DNA of 64,000 bases from Ardenticatenaceae bacterium (GCA_020634565.1 JACKBN010000009.1:1-64000); one strand, 5' to 3'. Numbered from the stretch's first letter, positions 7,117 through 16,080 are shown. The notes: generated by a model from the letters alone, not told the origin. Made by a program: numbers and translations.

Positions 7117-8403
7117 ATGAATACGCAAAAGCCTCGTGTTGTCATCGTCGGGGCGGGCTTTGGTGGCTTGTTTGCTGCCCGTACCCTGGCCAACAAACCG
7201 GTCGATGTGCTGCTGATCGACCGCAATAATTTTCACACCTTTACTCCCCTGCTTTACCAGGTTGCCACTTGCGCCCTGGACCCTTCCGAAATTGCTTATC
7301 CGGTGCGCACCATTTTTCGCAAAGACCGGAACATTCGCACGCTTTTAGGCAGCATTACCGCTATTGACTACGCGAATAAAACGTTAACGGTACAGGTCGG
7401 CGAACAAACTTTGCAGGAAACGTACGATTATCTAATTTTGGCGACGGGTAGCGTGCCTACCTACTTTGGCCAGGATGCCTTTCGGAAAAATGCGCTGGAG
7501 CTGCGTACATTGAGCGACGCGGTGAATCTGCGCAACCACGTATTGTCCTTGTTTGAACAAGCCACCTGGGTGGAAGATGAGGCGGTGCGGGAAGCGATGA
7601 CCACCATTGTGGTGGTAGGCGGCGGCCCAACCGGATTGGAAACAGCCGGCGCTATTTTTGAGCTGTACAACCATGTACTCAACCGTGAATTTGTGCATCG
7701 CGATCTGAGTGCGCGAGTCGTGTTGATTGAGATGCAGCCACACCTGCTGGCACCCTACCCTGACAAACTGCGGCAAGCGGCCCTAGAGCAATTGCGCTCA
7801 TTGGGCGTGGAAGTGCGGCTGGGCAGCCCAGTCGAGAAAGTAGAGCATGATCACGTGCTGTTGAAGGATGGTGAACGGCTAGATACCTACACGCTCGTTT
7901 GGGCAGCGGGGGTGAAAGGTTCACCCGTGGCGGAAATGCTGAATGTTGCGTTAAAACGTGGCGGTCGAGTGCCTATTTTGCCCACGACAGAAGTTGTAGA
8001 TCGGCCAGAAATTTACGCGGTGGGTGACATGAGCTATTTGGAAGATGAAGCTGGCAATCCCTACCCGATGCTGATTCCGGTAGCGCAGCAGCAGGGCGAA
8101 TTGGCGGCACAGAATATTTTGGCGGAGATTGGTGGCGGTGAGAAACGGCCGTTCCGCTATCACGATCGGGGCAGTATGGCCACCATTGGCCGCCGCCGCG
8201 CCGTCGCCTGGATTTACAACAAGGTTCAGCTGCGGGGGCATATTGCCTGGCTGGCCTGGCTGGGGCTGCATCTGGTGACGCTGCTAGGCTTTCGCAACCG
8301 GCTGAGCGTTTTTCTAAGCTGGGTATGGAATTATTTCACCTACGATCGCTCGGTACGCATTATTTTGAACCAGGGGCAGCCTAAAAATGAGCCTTCTGGT
8401 TGA
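7117..8403 (+). CDS. ndh: Type II NADH dehydrogenase (NDH-2)
   Basis: A 428-residue flavoprotein that passes electrons from NADH to quinone without pumping protons. The FAD-binding motif 'VVIVGAGFGGLFAAR' lies at about residues 8-22 and the family-typical 'NNFHTFTPLLYQVATCALDP' follows. The second dinucleotide fold is 'VVVGGGPTGLETAG', and 'YAVGDMSYLED' contacts FAD near residue 300. The C-terminus carries hydrophobic, amphipathic helices ('IAWLAWLGLHLVTLLGFRNRL') that dock it to the membrane. An AAAAGG ribosome site precedes the ATG. Its last 17 nt overlap the next gene, implying coupled translation. A close alternative is a sulfide:quinone-type oxidoreductase, but the redox-active Cys pair of those enzymes is absent. 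Confidence 0.92.
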   Translation: MNTQKPRVVIVGAGFGGLFAARTLANKPVDVLLIDRNNFHTFTPLLYQVATCALDPSEIAYPVRTIFRKDRNIRTLLGSITAIDYANKTLTVQVGEQTLQETYDYLILATGSVPTYFGQDAFRKNALELRTLSDAVNLRNHVLSLFEQATWVEDEAVREAMTTIVVVGGGPTGLETAGAIFELYNHVLNREFVHRDLSARVVLIEMQPHLLAPYPDKLRQAALEQLRSLGVEVRLGSPVEKVEHDHVLLKDGERLDTYTLVWAAGVKGSPVAEMLNVALKRGGRVPILPTTEVVDRPEIYAVGDMSYLEDEAGNPYPMLIPVAQQQGELAAQNILAEIGGGEKRPFRYHDRGSMATIGRRRAVAWIYNKVQLRGHIAWLAWLGLHLVTLLGFRNRLSVFLSWVWNYFTYDRSVRIILNQGQPKNEPSG

Positions 8404-9283
8404 CGTTCTCTGTGTAGGCAGAGCGGCCTACGACTTAACTTTTGGCGTGGACAGTCATCCTTTACCGGATGAAAAACTGTTTGCCCATTCGCTGGTGAGC
8501 TGCGGCGGTGGGCCAGCCGCCAATGCGGCCGTTTCTGTAGCAAGGTTGGGAGGAACGGCCGTCTTCGCTGGCTACCTGGGTCATGACGTTTTTGGCCAGC
8601 TGCACCTGGAAGAGCTGCAAGCTGAGGGCGTCATGACCAATTGGATTGTGCGCGGGGCCAGCCCAACGCCAGTTTCCACCATCATTGCCAAGCCAGACGG
8701 CCAGCGTACCTTAATTGCCTATCAAGGAAACACAGACAAGTTACCAGCTGGCAGTATTGATTTCGCCCAAATCAAGCCAAAAGTGATTTTATTTGACGGG
8801 CACGAACCACATCTTTCCTTACCGTTAGCAGCTTGGGCACGGAAAAATCAAATCCCCACCGTGCTGGATGCAGGCTCCTTGCATATTGGCACAGAGCGGC
8901 TGGCTGAGCATGTTGATTACCTCATTTGCTCCGAAAAGTTTGCCCGACAGTACACCGGAGAACAAAATGAGCAGTTGGCTTTAAGCAGACTCAAGGAAGT
9001 CGCACCATTTGTGGCCATCACTTTGGGAGAACGAGGGCTCGTTTGGAAAAATGGGCAAGCAGAAGGGCATCTTCCAGCCTTTGCCGTAAACGCCAGCGAC
9101 ACCACCGGCGCGGGGGACACATTTCACGGAGCGTTTGCCTGGTGCCTATCACAGCAGCAGGAATGGTTAGAGAGTTTGATGTTTGCCTCGGCAGCAGCGG
9201 CATTGTGCTGCACCAAACAGGGGGCGCGCCACGGCATTCCCTATCGTACGGAAGTAGAACAGCTAATTAAACAGCATCCCTAA
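8387..9283 (+). CDS. PfkB-family carbohydrate kinase
   Basis: A 298-residue ribokinase-fold kinase. It shows the N-terminal 'CGGGPAANAAVSVARLGG' substrate and dimer lid region and the C-terminal PfkB signature 'DTTGAGDTFHGAFAWCL', in which the second Asp is the catalytic base. Length is typical. The substrate cannot be read from sequence; sugar or nucleoside kinases of this group include ribokinase, fructokinase and sulfofructose kinase. It starts 17 nt inside the end of the NDH-2 gene and meets rpe tail to tail, overlapping its stop by 4 bp. Nearness to rpe and tkt hints at a sugar entering the pentose phosphate pathway, but those genes are on the other strand. Confidence 0.88.
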   Translation: MSLLVDVLCVGRAAYDLTFGVDSHPLPDEKLFAHSLVSCGGGPAANAAVSVARLGGTAVFAGYLGHDVFGQLHLEELQAEGVMTNWIVRGASPTPVSTIIAKPDGQRTLIAYQGNTDKLPAGSIDFAQIKPKVILFDGHEPHLSLPLAAWARKNQIPTVLDAGSLHIGTERLAEHVDYLICSEKFARQYTGEQNEQLALSRLKEVAPFVAITLGERGLVWKNGQAEGHLPAFAVNASDTTGAGDTFHGAFAWCLSQQQEWLESLMFASAAAALCCTKQGARHGIPYRTEVEQLIKQHP

Positions 9284-9972
9284 ATAGAAAATACCGTACG
9301 CGCGACGTTTTTCATTTCGGCGATGTTTGCCGCGATTGACTTTTCACCGCGGAAGATGGCGCTGCCAGCGACCAAAGCAGTCGCTCCAGCAGCTACCACC
9401 TCGGCGGTGTTTTTGGCGCTGATGCCACCGTCTACCTCCAGCCAAGCATTGCTGCGCTGCTCGGTAAGCATCTGGCGCAGGCGGCGAATCTTGTGCGTGC
9501 TTTGCGGGATGTAGCTTTGCCCACCAAAGCCGGGATTCACAGACATGATGAGAATGAGATCCACGTCAGGAATGATTTCTTCCACAGTGGTTAACGATGT
9601 CGCCGGATTAAGCGTCACGCCCGCCTTCATGCCCAACTCTTTGATCGCCTGGACAGTCCGGTGCAGATGGTTGGTCGCCTCAACGTGCACGGTCAGCCGA
9701 GAAGCGCCTGCTTTGGCAAAGTCTTCCAGGTAGCGTTCGGGCTCCTCGATCATGAGGTGCACGTCCAGGGGAATGTTGGCAGCTTTGGCCAACGGCCGTA
9801 TCGCCTGCGGAATCATCGGGCCAAAAGAGATGTTGGGGACGAAACGGCCGTCCATGATGTCCACGTGCAGCCAGTCCGCCCCACCCTCAATTGCTTCCGA
9901 CACCTGTTCGCCCAAGCGCATAAAATCCGCCGCCAAAATGGAAGGGGCGATCTTCACCGGTAAAGGAGGCAT
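9280..9972 (-). CDS. rpe: Ribulose-phosphate 3-epimerase
   Basis: A TIM-barrel enzyme that interconverts ribulose-5-phosphate and xylulose-5-phosphate. Diagnostic motifs are 'KIAPSILAADF' at the N-terminus, 'HVDIMDGRFVPN' with the metal-binding His and catalytic Asp, 'VHLMIEEPE', 'MSVNPGFGGQSYI', and 'EVDGGISAKN' with the second catalytic Asp. The frame extends to a TTG at 9984, but the ATG at 9972 gives the normal family N-terminus; neither has a strong ribosome site, consistent with coupling to tkt, whose stop is only 17 bp upstream. Two ACGGCCGT octamers fall in the gene. Confidence 0.95.
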   Translation of the reverse strand: MPPLPVKIAPSILAADFMRLGEQVSEAIEGGADWLHVDIMDGRFVPNISFGPMIPQAIRPLAKAANIPLDVHLMIEEPERYLEDFAKAGASRLTVHVEATNHLHRTVQAIKELGMKAGVTLNPATSLTTVEEIIPDVDLILIMSVNPGFGGQSYIPQSTHKIRRLRQMLTEQRSNAWLEVDGGISAKNTAEVVAAGATALVAGSAIFRGEKSIAANIAEMKNVARTVFSI

Positions 9973-9989
9973 TTGCTTAACCAAAGCGC

Positions 9990-11978
9990 TTAACCCAACA
10001 GCGAGAGCGCGGCTTCCACCATCGCCTCTGCCGTGATGCCCAGATTTTGGTAGATCGCTTTGTACGGAGCTGAAGCGCCGTACCGGTCCAGGCCAATCGC
10101 CTTGCCCTCAAAGCCCAAATACCGTTCCCAGCCCAGCGTCACACCCGCTTCAATGGAAACGCGCGCGGTGATGGCTTTGGGCAACACAGATTCCTGGTAG
10201 GCGGCGTCTTGCGCGGCAAAAAGCTCCCAGCTGGGCATCGAAACGACGCGCGCGGCAACGCCCTGCGCGGCCAGTTTGTCCTGCGCGTCCAGGGCAATTT
10301 GCACCTCGGAGCCGGTGGCCAGCAGCAGCACCTGCGGATTGTCAGCGTCGCTCAGGATGTAGGCACCTTTGGCTGCGCCGGAGGCATCAGCATATTTGCT
10401 GTGGTCCAGGTTGGGCACGCCCTGGCGGGACAAAATCAGCGCGGTGGGGCCAGTTTTGTGTTCTAAGGCAGATTGCCAGGCAACGGCCGTTTCGGCCGCA
10501 TCGGCCGGTCGAATGACGGTCATATTGGGCATGGCACGCAAAGACATCACATGCTCGATTGGTTGGTGCGTCGGACCATCAGTGCCCAGGCCAATGCTGT
10601 CGTGGGTGAAGACGTAGATGATGGGCACGCCCATCAGCGCGGCCAGGCGGACGGAACCGCGCATGTAGTCAGAGAAGACGAGGAAGGTGCCACCGTACGG
10701 CCGTACGCCCCCGTGCAGCGCCATGCCGTTCAAAATACCGCCCATGGCGTGTTCGCGCACGCCAAAATAGATATAGCGTCCGCTGAAATCATCTTTGGTG
10801 AAGCCCGCTTCGCCTTTGAGATCAGTTTTGTTGGAGCCGGTGAGATCGGCGGAACCGCCCAGCAGGAACGGCACGTGAGGAGCGATGGCGTTGAGCACCT
10901 GCCCCGAGGAGGCGCGAGTGGCCATGCTTTTGCCGGGTTCAAACTTGGGCAAGATTTCATCCCAATCGGTGGGGAGTTCCCCATTAAGGAACAACTTGAA
11001 CCGCTCCGCATCTTCCGGGTAGCTAGCCAGATAGCTTTCCCAGGTGGTTTCCCACGCGCTTTGAAAACGGCCGTCCATGTGCAGATAGTCGCGAGCCGCG
11101 TCGGGAATGTAGAAAAGCGGTTCTGTAGGCCAATCCAGCGCTTTTTTGGTAAGCAGCACTTCTTCCTCACCCAGAGCCGAACCGTGTACGCCGGAGGTGT
11201 CTTGCTTGTTGGGACTGCCATAACCGATGTGGGTACGACAGGCGATGATAGACGGCCGTTCCCCTTCCGCTTTGGCCAGTTCAATAGCGGCCTTAACCGC
11301 CACTGGATCGTGACCATCCACTTTTTGCGTGTGCCAGCCGTACGCCGCAAACCGGCCCATCACATCTTCCGTAAAAGCCAAATCCGTGGTGCCGTCAATG
11401 GTGATGCGATTGTCATCGTAAAGCACAACGAGCTTGCTCAGACCAAGATGCCCTGCCAACGAAGCGGCTTCCTGCGAAACCCCTTCCATCAAGTCGCCAT
11501 CACCGGCAATGACGTAGGTGTGATGATTCACAATCTCATGATCGGGCTTGTTGAAGCGAGCTGCCAGCCAGCGCTCGGCAATAGCCATGCCGATGGCGTT
11601 GGTGATGCCCTGCCCCAGCGGACCAGTGGTGGTTTCTATGCCCACAGTGTGGCCGTATTCGGGATGCCCGGGCGTTTTGCTGTCCCACTGGCGGAAGTTT
11701 TTCAGCTCTTCCAGCGGCAAATCGTAGCCGCTGAGGTGCAGCAGGCTGTAAATGAGCATGGAACCATGACCGGCCGACAGCACAAAGCGATCCCGATCGG
11801 GCCAGGTGGGATCTTTGGGGTTGTGGCGCAAAAACTGCGTCCACAGCACCACGGCGACGTCAGCCATGCCCATCGGCATACCGGGGTGGCCTTCGCCAGC
11901 TTTTTGCACAGCATCTATCGTTAGGCCACGAATTGTGTTGGCCGCCTCACGATGCAGATCTAAATTGTAATCACTCAT
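9990..11978 (-). CDS. tkt: Transketolase
   Basis: A thiamine-diphosphate enzyme of the non-oxidative pentose phosphate pathway, about 662 residues and full length. It shows 'GHPGMPMGMADVAVVLW', the ThDP motif 'GDGDLMEGVSQEAASLAGH...', the pyrimidine-domain 'FGVREHAMGGILNGMALHGG' and 'THDSIGLGTDGPTHQPIEH'. The open frame starts at 12008, but ATG 11978 ('MSDYNLDLH') has a GGAG ribosome site 7 nt upstream and matches family N-termini. It forms an operon with rpe, and the SDR gene is just upstream. A long open frame on the opposite strand is a codon-bias shadow. Confidence 0.96.
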   Translation of the reverse strand: MSDYNLDLHREAANTIRGLTIDAVQKAGEGHPGMPMGMADVAVVLWTQFLRHNPKDPTWPDRDRFVLSAGHGSMLIYSLLHLSGYDLPLEELKNFRQWDSKTPGHPEYGHTVGIETTTGPLGQGITNAIGMAIAERWLAARFNKPDHEIVNHHTYVIAGDGDLMEGVSQEAASLAGHLGLSKLVVLYDDNRITIDGTTDLAFTEDVMGRFAAYGWHTQKVDGHDPVAVKAAIELAKAEGERPSIIACRTHIGYGSPNKQDTSGVHGSALGEEEVLLTKKALDWPTEPLFYIPDAARDYLHMDGRFQSAWETTWESYLASYPEDAERFKLFLNGELPTDWDEILPKFEPGKSMATRASSGQVLNAIAPHVPFLLGGSADLTGSNKTDLKGEAGFTKDDFSGRYIYFGVREHAMGGILNGMALHGGVRPYGGTFLVFSDYMRGSVRLAALMGVPIIYVFTHDSIGLGTDGPTHQPIEHVMSLRAMPNMTVIRPADAAETAVAWQSALEHKTGPTALILSRQGVPNLDHSKYADASGAAKGAYILSDADNPQVLLLATGSEVQIALDAQDKLAAQGVAARVVSMPSWELFAAQDAAYQESVLPKAITARVSIEAGVTLGWERYLGFEGKAIGLDRYGASAPYKAIYQNLGITAEAMVEAALSLLG

Positions 11979-12034
11979 TGATTTCTCCATTTTTGGCAGA
12001 GAGGCCATTTTTGGCTCCCTGATGACGCGAACTT

Positions 12035-12805
12035 TTAGCGGGGAGCCATGCGAATGGCCCCATCCAGGCGAATCACTTCGCCATTTAACATTTCATTTTC
12101 GATGATGTGCTGGGCCAGGGCGGCGTATTCTGCGGGACGACCCAGACGGGAAGGGAACGGCACCTGTTCACCCAACGACTGCCGCGCTTTTTCGGGCAGA
12201 CCAGCCAGCATCGGCGTCTCGAAGATGCCGGGCGCAATGGTCATAACGCGAATACCGCTGCGCGACAGGTCGCGGGCGATGGGCAAGGTCATGCCAACCA
12301 CGCCGCCTTTGGAAGCGGAATAGGCAGCTTGCCCCATCTGGCCATCGAAAGCAGCCACGGAGGCGGTGTTGATGATGACGCCACGCTCGCCGGCTTCGTT
12401 CGGTTCTGCGGCAGCCATCGCTGCCGCAGCCAGGCGAATAACGTTGAAGGTGCCAATCAGGTTAACTTGAATCACCTTGCTGAAGGCATCGAGATCGTGG
12501 GGACTGCCATCGCGGCCCAGCACCTTGCTGGCGATGGCGATGCCCGCGCAGTTAATAGCCCCATGCAAGCCACCAAAGGTGGAAACGGCCGTTTCCACCG
12601 CATTTTGCACATCTTCCGGGGAAGCAACATTGGTTTTGACAAACTTGGCGTTGTCACCTAATTCGGCAGCCAACGCTTCACCAGCATCGCTATTAAGATC
12701 GGCGACGAGGATGTTTGCGCCTGCCTCAGCCAGTCGTTGGGCGGTGGCTGCACCCAGGCCAGAGCTACCGCCAGTCACTAAGAAAGTTGATCCCTGAATT
12801 TTCAT
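12035..12805 (-). CDS. SDR dehydrogenase, 3-hydroxyacyl-CoA dehydrogenase type II-like
   Basis: A 256-residue short-chain dehydrogenase. The Rossmann motif 'VTGGSSGLGAATAQRL' is at about residues 10-25, 'NCAGIAIASK' follows the fourth strand, a Ser precedes the catalytic 'YSASKGGVVG' pair, and the tail 'GEVIRLDGAIRMAPR' is characteristic of the human HSD17B10 / type II hydroxyacyl-CoA dehydrogenase subgroup. It probably oxidises 3-hydroxyacyl-CoA using NAD+, although SDR substrate calls are uncertain. A GAGGTG ribosome site precedes the ATG. It lies upstream of tkt on the same strand. A perfect 22-bp palindrome built on ACGGCCGT sits inside it at 12578-12599. Confidence 0.88.
   Translation of the reverse strand: MKIQGSTFLVTGGSSGLGAATAQRLAEAGANILVADLNSDAGEALAAELGDNAKFVKTNVASPEDVQNAVETAVSTFGGLHGAINCAGIAIASKVLGRDGSPHDLDAFSKVIQVNLIGTFNVIRLAAAAMAAAEPNEAGERGVIINTASVAAFDGQMGQAAYSASKGGVVGMTLPIARDLSRSGIRVMTIAPGIFETPMLAGLPEKARQSLGEQVPFPSRLGRPAEYAALAQHIIENEMLNGEVIRLDGAIRMAPR
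12578..12599. repeat. 22-bp perfect palindrome centred on ACGGCCGT
   Basis: The octamer at 12585-12592 is extended symmetrically by seven bases on each side (GGTGGAA and TTCCACC), within the SDR coding sequence. It is the longest perfect extension of the motif I found. Confidence 0.95.
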
Positions 12806-13012
12806 AAATTTTCACCTCGGCTGAACCTGTCAATCCGGCCAAACAATCTAACAGTTGGCGCGGTTTTGTGGATTTGTGAGTGGGCAATCCGCTAAATTGT
12901 AACAAGTGGATACGGCCGTTCGCAATAGCAATCTGTATAGAATGTGACTACCCGATGGGGCTGGTGAATTTGCCCGCATTGTAGCGGCGTAATACTATTG
13001 CGCCAGGATTAA

Positions 13013-13080
13013 GTAATCAGTATTCGGTATTCGGTAATCAGTGAAAACAAACTGATCGCTGATTACTGAGCACTGATTAC
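13013..13080. repeat. GTAATCAGT-word inverted repeat tract
   Basis: Upstream of the SRAP gene, GTAATCAGT occurs at 13013 and 13034, with reverse-complement copies after a spacer. GTAATCAGTG (13034-13043) and CACTGATTAC (13071-13080) form a perfect 10-bp stem, with further partial copies (TATTCGG, GATTACTGAG) between. It belongs to the window's set of short-word tracts and is non-coding. Confidence 0.8.
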
Positions 13081-13104
13081 AGGTTACTGAAAAAGGAGTC
13101 TGTG

Positions 13105-13791
13105 ATGTGTGGACGATTTGCGTTGATGACCCCAACCGAGCAGCTAGCAATGCTGTTTGATGTGCCGGAAACGGCCGTAGAAGCGCTGCCTCCCTCCGTA
13201 CCCCGCTACAATATTGCTCCCACCCAGCCAGTGGCGGCCATTCGCCTGAGCAAGAATGGGGAACGAGATTTTACGTTTTTTCATTGGGGATTGATCCCCT
13301 CGTGGGCCAAAGACGTGTCGATTGGTTCGCGGATGATTAATGCCCGGTCGGAAACGGTAACTGAAAAGCCATCGTTCCGCACGGCATTCAAGCGCCGCCG
13401 CTGCCTGATTCCGGCAGATGGTTTTTATGAATGGCAAAAGGTGGATGGAGGCAAGCAGCCCATGTTTATTCGGCCAGCAGAAGGTGAGAAACGGCCGTTT
13501 GCTCTGGCAGGCTTGTGGGAAATGTGGAGCGATCCAGATGGCGGTACGCTGCAATCGTGCACCATTCTTACCACAACCCCCAACGAACTGATGGCGCCAA
13601 TTCACAACCGGATGCCGGTCATCATCGAGCCTGAGGATTTTGATCTTTGGCTCCAGCCTGAGCCAGATCCAGAGCAAGGGTTGCATTTGTTACGGCCGTA
13701 TCCCGCCGAAAAAATGAGCGCTTATCCGGTGAGCACCCTTGTCAACAATCCCCGCAACGATGCGCCAGACTGCATCCAACCCATTGCCTAA
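13105..13791 (+). CDS. yedK: SRAP-domain abasic-site protein (YedK/HMCES family)
   Basis: A 228-residue protein that forms a covalent thiazolidine crosslink with abasic sites in single-stranded DNA and shields them. The catalytic Cys must be residue 2, exposed after Met removal; only the ATG at 13105 gives 'MCGRF', so the GTG three bases upstream is rejected. An AAGGAG ribosome site supports this. Other active-site residues are Asn79 in 'MINARSE', Glu109 in 'DGFYEW' and His167 in 'PIHNRMPV'. Length is normal. It is followed after 9 bp by the HAD phosphatase gene, probably co-transcribed without functional linkage. Confidence 0.95.
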   Translation: MCGRFALMTPTEQLAMLFDVPETAVEALPPSVPRYNIAPTQPVAAIRLSKNGERDFTFFHWGLIPSWAKDVSIGSRMINARSETVTEKPSFRTAFKRRRCLIPADGFYEWQKVDGGKQPMFIRPAEGEKRPFALAGLWEMWSDPDGGTLQSCTILTTTPNELMAPIHNRMPVIIEPEDFDLWLQPEPDPEQGLHLLRPYPAEKMSAYPVSTLVNNPRNDAPDCIQPIA

Positions 13792-13800
13792 GGACCTCAC

Positions 13801-14361
13801 ATGCAAAAACAGCCTGCTCTCTTCCTCGACCGTGACGGCGTGTTTATTGAAAATCGAGCCAACTACGTGCTCAGTTGGGAAGATGTTGAATTTTTTCCTC
13901 AAGCTCTAGCGGCTCTGGCACGCATTCGGCAGGTTCCCTACAAGATTATTGTGGTGACCAACCAGTCGGCGGTGGGACGGGGAATCATCTCGTTGGAAAC
14001 GGCCGTTTCCCTCAATGAACGCATTATAGAGGTGGTACGGCAGGCGAACGGCCGTATTGATGCCAGCTACCTCTGCCCAGCCAAACCAGGCACCAACGAC
14101 CCTTGCCGTAAACCACGCCCTGGCATGCTGCTGCAGGCCGCTCAAGAGCATAACCTGGACCTCAGCCAATCCTACATGATTGGCGATGCGCTAACAGACG
14201 TTCAGGCCGGGCAGGCAGCCGGCGTGAAACAAGCCATGCTGCTACTGACCGGACGCGGAACAGCCCAGGCTGCCCTGCCCCAGGCCCAAGAACTCCCGTC
14301 TTTTGCGACCTTCACCAATTTGGCGCAGGCCCTCAGCCGCCTTTTCCCCCCTCAGGCATAA
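13801..14361 (+). CDS. gmhB: D-glycero-D-manno-heptose bisphosphate phosphatase (GmhB-like HAD)
   Basis: A 186-residue HAD phosphatase. Motif I 'FLDRDGVFIEN' carries the nucleophile and acid Asp pair, motif II is 'VVTNQSAVGRG', motif III is the Lys in 'CRKPRPGM', and motif IV is 'MIGDALTDVQAG'. This order is that of GmhB/HisB-N enzymes, which remove the C7 phosphate of heptose 1,7-bisphosphate. The zinc loop before 'CRKPRPGM' retains two Cys ('LCPAKPGTNDPC') rather than the full set, so zinc binding may be weak. GmhA and a heptose kinase lie 2-3.5 kb away on the other strand, which supports the pathway. A D,D-heptose phosphatase is the best call; histidinol phosphatase is a less likely alternative. 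Confidence 0.85.
   Translation: MQKQPALFLDRDGVFIENRANYVLSWEDVEFFPQALAALARIRQVPYKIIVVTNQSAVGRGIISLETAVSLNERIIEVVRQANGRIDASYLCPAKPGTNDPCRKPRPGMLLQAAQEHNLDLSQSYMIGDALTDVQAGQAAGVKQAMLLLTGRGTAQAALPQAQELPSFATFTNLAQALSRLFPPQA
13995..14010. repeat. 16-bp palindrome centred on ACGGCCGT
   Basis: GGAAACGGCCGTTTCC inside gmhB, a perfect palindrome and a common extended form of the octamer; a second octamer follows at 14048. Confidence 0.95.
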
Positions 14362-14364
14362 AAA

Positions 14365-14395
14365 AAGCCCGATGGCTTTACAGCTCATCGGGCTT
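14365..14395 (-). terminator. Terminator of the Wzc-type kinase gene
   Basis: A 10-bp perfect stem (14365-14374 with 14386-14395) lies between two convergent genes. On the minus strand the stem is followed by a run of T, making a good intrinsic terminator for the kinase gene. On the plus strand the T-run is poor, so it serves gmhB less well. Confidence 0.85.
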
Positions 14396-14418
14396 CAAAA
14401 TTCTTTGTTACGCCAAAA

Positions 14419-16080
14419 TTAAGATTGCACCGCTTCCTGACCGCGCATGAACCGCTTGCGCAGCTTGCTCTTGGGCTCGTCGGCATCTTTATCTGGCTCG
14501 TCACCGTAAGTGTAATAAGGATCTTTGTAGTAATAGTAGAAGTTGTGGCCTTCGCTGCCAGCCTTCAGGGAGTTGAGCACTGCCCCAGCCAGGTTGGCGT
14601 TTACATCTTCCAGCCGTTCGACAACTTGCTTGAACTCTTCTTTGCGGCTCTTGTTCGCCCGTACAACCACCAGGGTCGTTCCAGCCAGCGCACTCAAAAC
14701 GGCCGCATCCGTCACCGACAGCACCGGCGGACTATCGACCACTACAAAATCATACTGCTTGTCCAGCACCTCTAACAGGTGACGCATCTTGGTAGAACCG
14801 AGCAATTCTGAAGGATTTGGCGGGATGGAACCGCAGGTCATGATTTGCAATCCTTCAATCTGGGTGGGCTGAACGGTATCTTCTACCAAATTACGGACTT
14901 CAACTTCAGAATCATCCACATTCAGCTTGAGCAGCAGGCTGGTCAAACCCCGTTTGTTGGGCAAATTAAAGACGTTGTGTTGAGACGGCCGTCTCAAGTC
15001 CCCATCGATCAGCAGCACATTGTTGCCCGCCTGTGCCAAAACAATCGCCAAATTACCTGCCGTCGTGCTCTTCCCTTCAGAGGGAACACCGCTGGTCATC
15101 AGCAAAATGGAGTTCTTCTTATCCACCACAGAAAACTGGATGGCCGTTCGCAGCACCCTATACGCTTCCGCAGTTGGCGATCGAGGCTCTGTCATCGTCA
15201 CCAACTTGCTTTTATCCTCAGAATCAATGTAAGCAATACCGGCCAGCGTGGGGATATTGCCCAGCTTCATAATCTGGTCTGGCGTCTTTACCGTATCGTC
15301 CAGATACTCCAGCAAATAGGCAGCTGAGGCAGATAAGACGAACCCAATACCAGCGGCCGTAATCACCGAGATCATACTGTTGGAATTTACCAGCGTGCCT
15401 CGGGTTGCGGGATCTACAATCTGGACTGAGTTGGTAGCGCCTTCTTGCGTCAGCGAAAGCAGCTCCGTGTAACGCTGGGTGAGGTTTTGCAGGTTATTTT
15501 CCAGGGTGTTCAGCTCACCAGTGGCCACAGAAATATCACGGGCACTGATCAGCTCGCCAATTTCTTCTTCTTTGGCAGCAATTTGCGCCTGGGTATCTTC
15601 GATTTTGGCCTGGTAATCAGCCAAAAGGCCAGCCACAAACTCCTGGTCGCCGCTATCCTGCCCGGTTGGCGTACGCAAGGAAAGCTGCCGAGCCAACTCA
15701 GCGGCCACGGCCATTGACCGTTCGGGGTCAGTATCTGTTACGGTGATATCGACAAAGTTTGTGTCATTCACCTGGCGAATATCAATGTCTCTGGGCAGCT
15801 GATCCAGGCCAAGCGCTTCAGCCGCATCGCGGCTAAAACCGGGCTGGTTGGCAATCTCCACAAATGCGGTCGCCAATTGGCGGGTGACCGTAAAATCGTT
15901 GTTGCTAACGTCTGTGGATTCCAAATAGCTACCGATGGCTAAACGTGTGTAGGACCGGTAAGTAGGCACCTGCTGCCGTGTAGCGAAAAAGCTGGCAACT
16001 GCTGCGATGAACGTGGTAACAGCAATCATCCACCACCATTTTCTTAACGGAGCCAAATATTCTCTAATATCAATTTCCAT
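14419..16080 (-). CDS. Polysaccharide chain-length determinant / tyrosine autokinase (Wzc-type fusion)
   Basis: A 553-residue membrane kinase that regulates glycan polymerisation and export. It has a Wzz domain with TM1 at about 15-33, an external coiled-coil region (about 145-210), TM2 at about 236-258, then a cytoplasmic BY-kinase domain with Walker A 'SGVPSEGKST' (330-339), A' 'LLIDGDLRRP' and B 'FVVVDSPP'. The C-terminal tail has the Tyr cluster 'FYYYYKDPYYTYGDEP', the autophosphorylation sites. Many Gram-positives split this into CpsC and CpsD; here it is a single chain. It is the last gene of the 42-kb glycan block. A TTGAGACGGCCGTCTCAA palindrome lies at 14980-14997. Confidence 0.93.
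   Translation of the reverse strand: MEIDIREYLAPLRKWWWMIAVTTFIAAVASFFATRQQVPTYRSYTRLAIGSYLESTDVSNNDFTVTRQLATAFVEIANQPGFSRDAAEALGLDQLPRDIDIRQVNDTNFVDITVTDTDPERSMAVAAELARQLSLRTPTGQDSGDQEFVAGLLADYQAKIEDTQAQIAAKEEEIGELISARDISVATGELNTLENNLQNLTQRYTELLSLTQEGATNSVQIVDPATRGTLVNSNSMISVITAAGIGFVLSASAAYLLEYLDDTVKTPDQIMKLGNIPTLAGIAYIDSEDKSKLVTMTEPRSPTAEAYRVLRTAIQFSVVDKKNSILLMTSGVPSEGKSTTAGNLAIVLAQAGNNVLLIDGDLRRPSQHNVFNLPNKRGLTSLLLKLNVDDSEVEVRNLVEDTVQPTQIEGLQIMTCGSIPPNPSELLGSTKMRHLLEVLDKQYDFVVVDSPPVLSVTDAAVLSALAGTTLVVVRANKSRKEEFKQVVERLEDVNANLAGAVLNSLKAGSEGHNFYYYYKDPYYTYGDEPDKDADEPKSKLRKRFMRGQEAVQS
14980..14997. repeat. 18-bp palindrome centred on ACGGCCGT
   Basis: A perfect 18-bp palindrome, TTGAGACGGCCGTCTCAA, inside the Wzc-type kinase gene, encoding the region just after the Walker A' motif. 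Confidence 0.95.

Noticed and set aside
10473..11924. 483-codon open frame on the plus strand opposite transketolase
   Set aside because: It lies wholly antisense to a clear transketolase, has no family motifs or ribosome site, and is explained by codon bias on the other strand.
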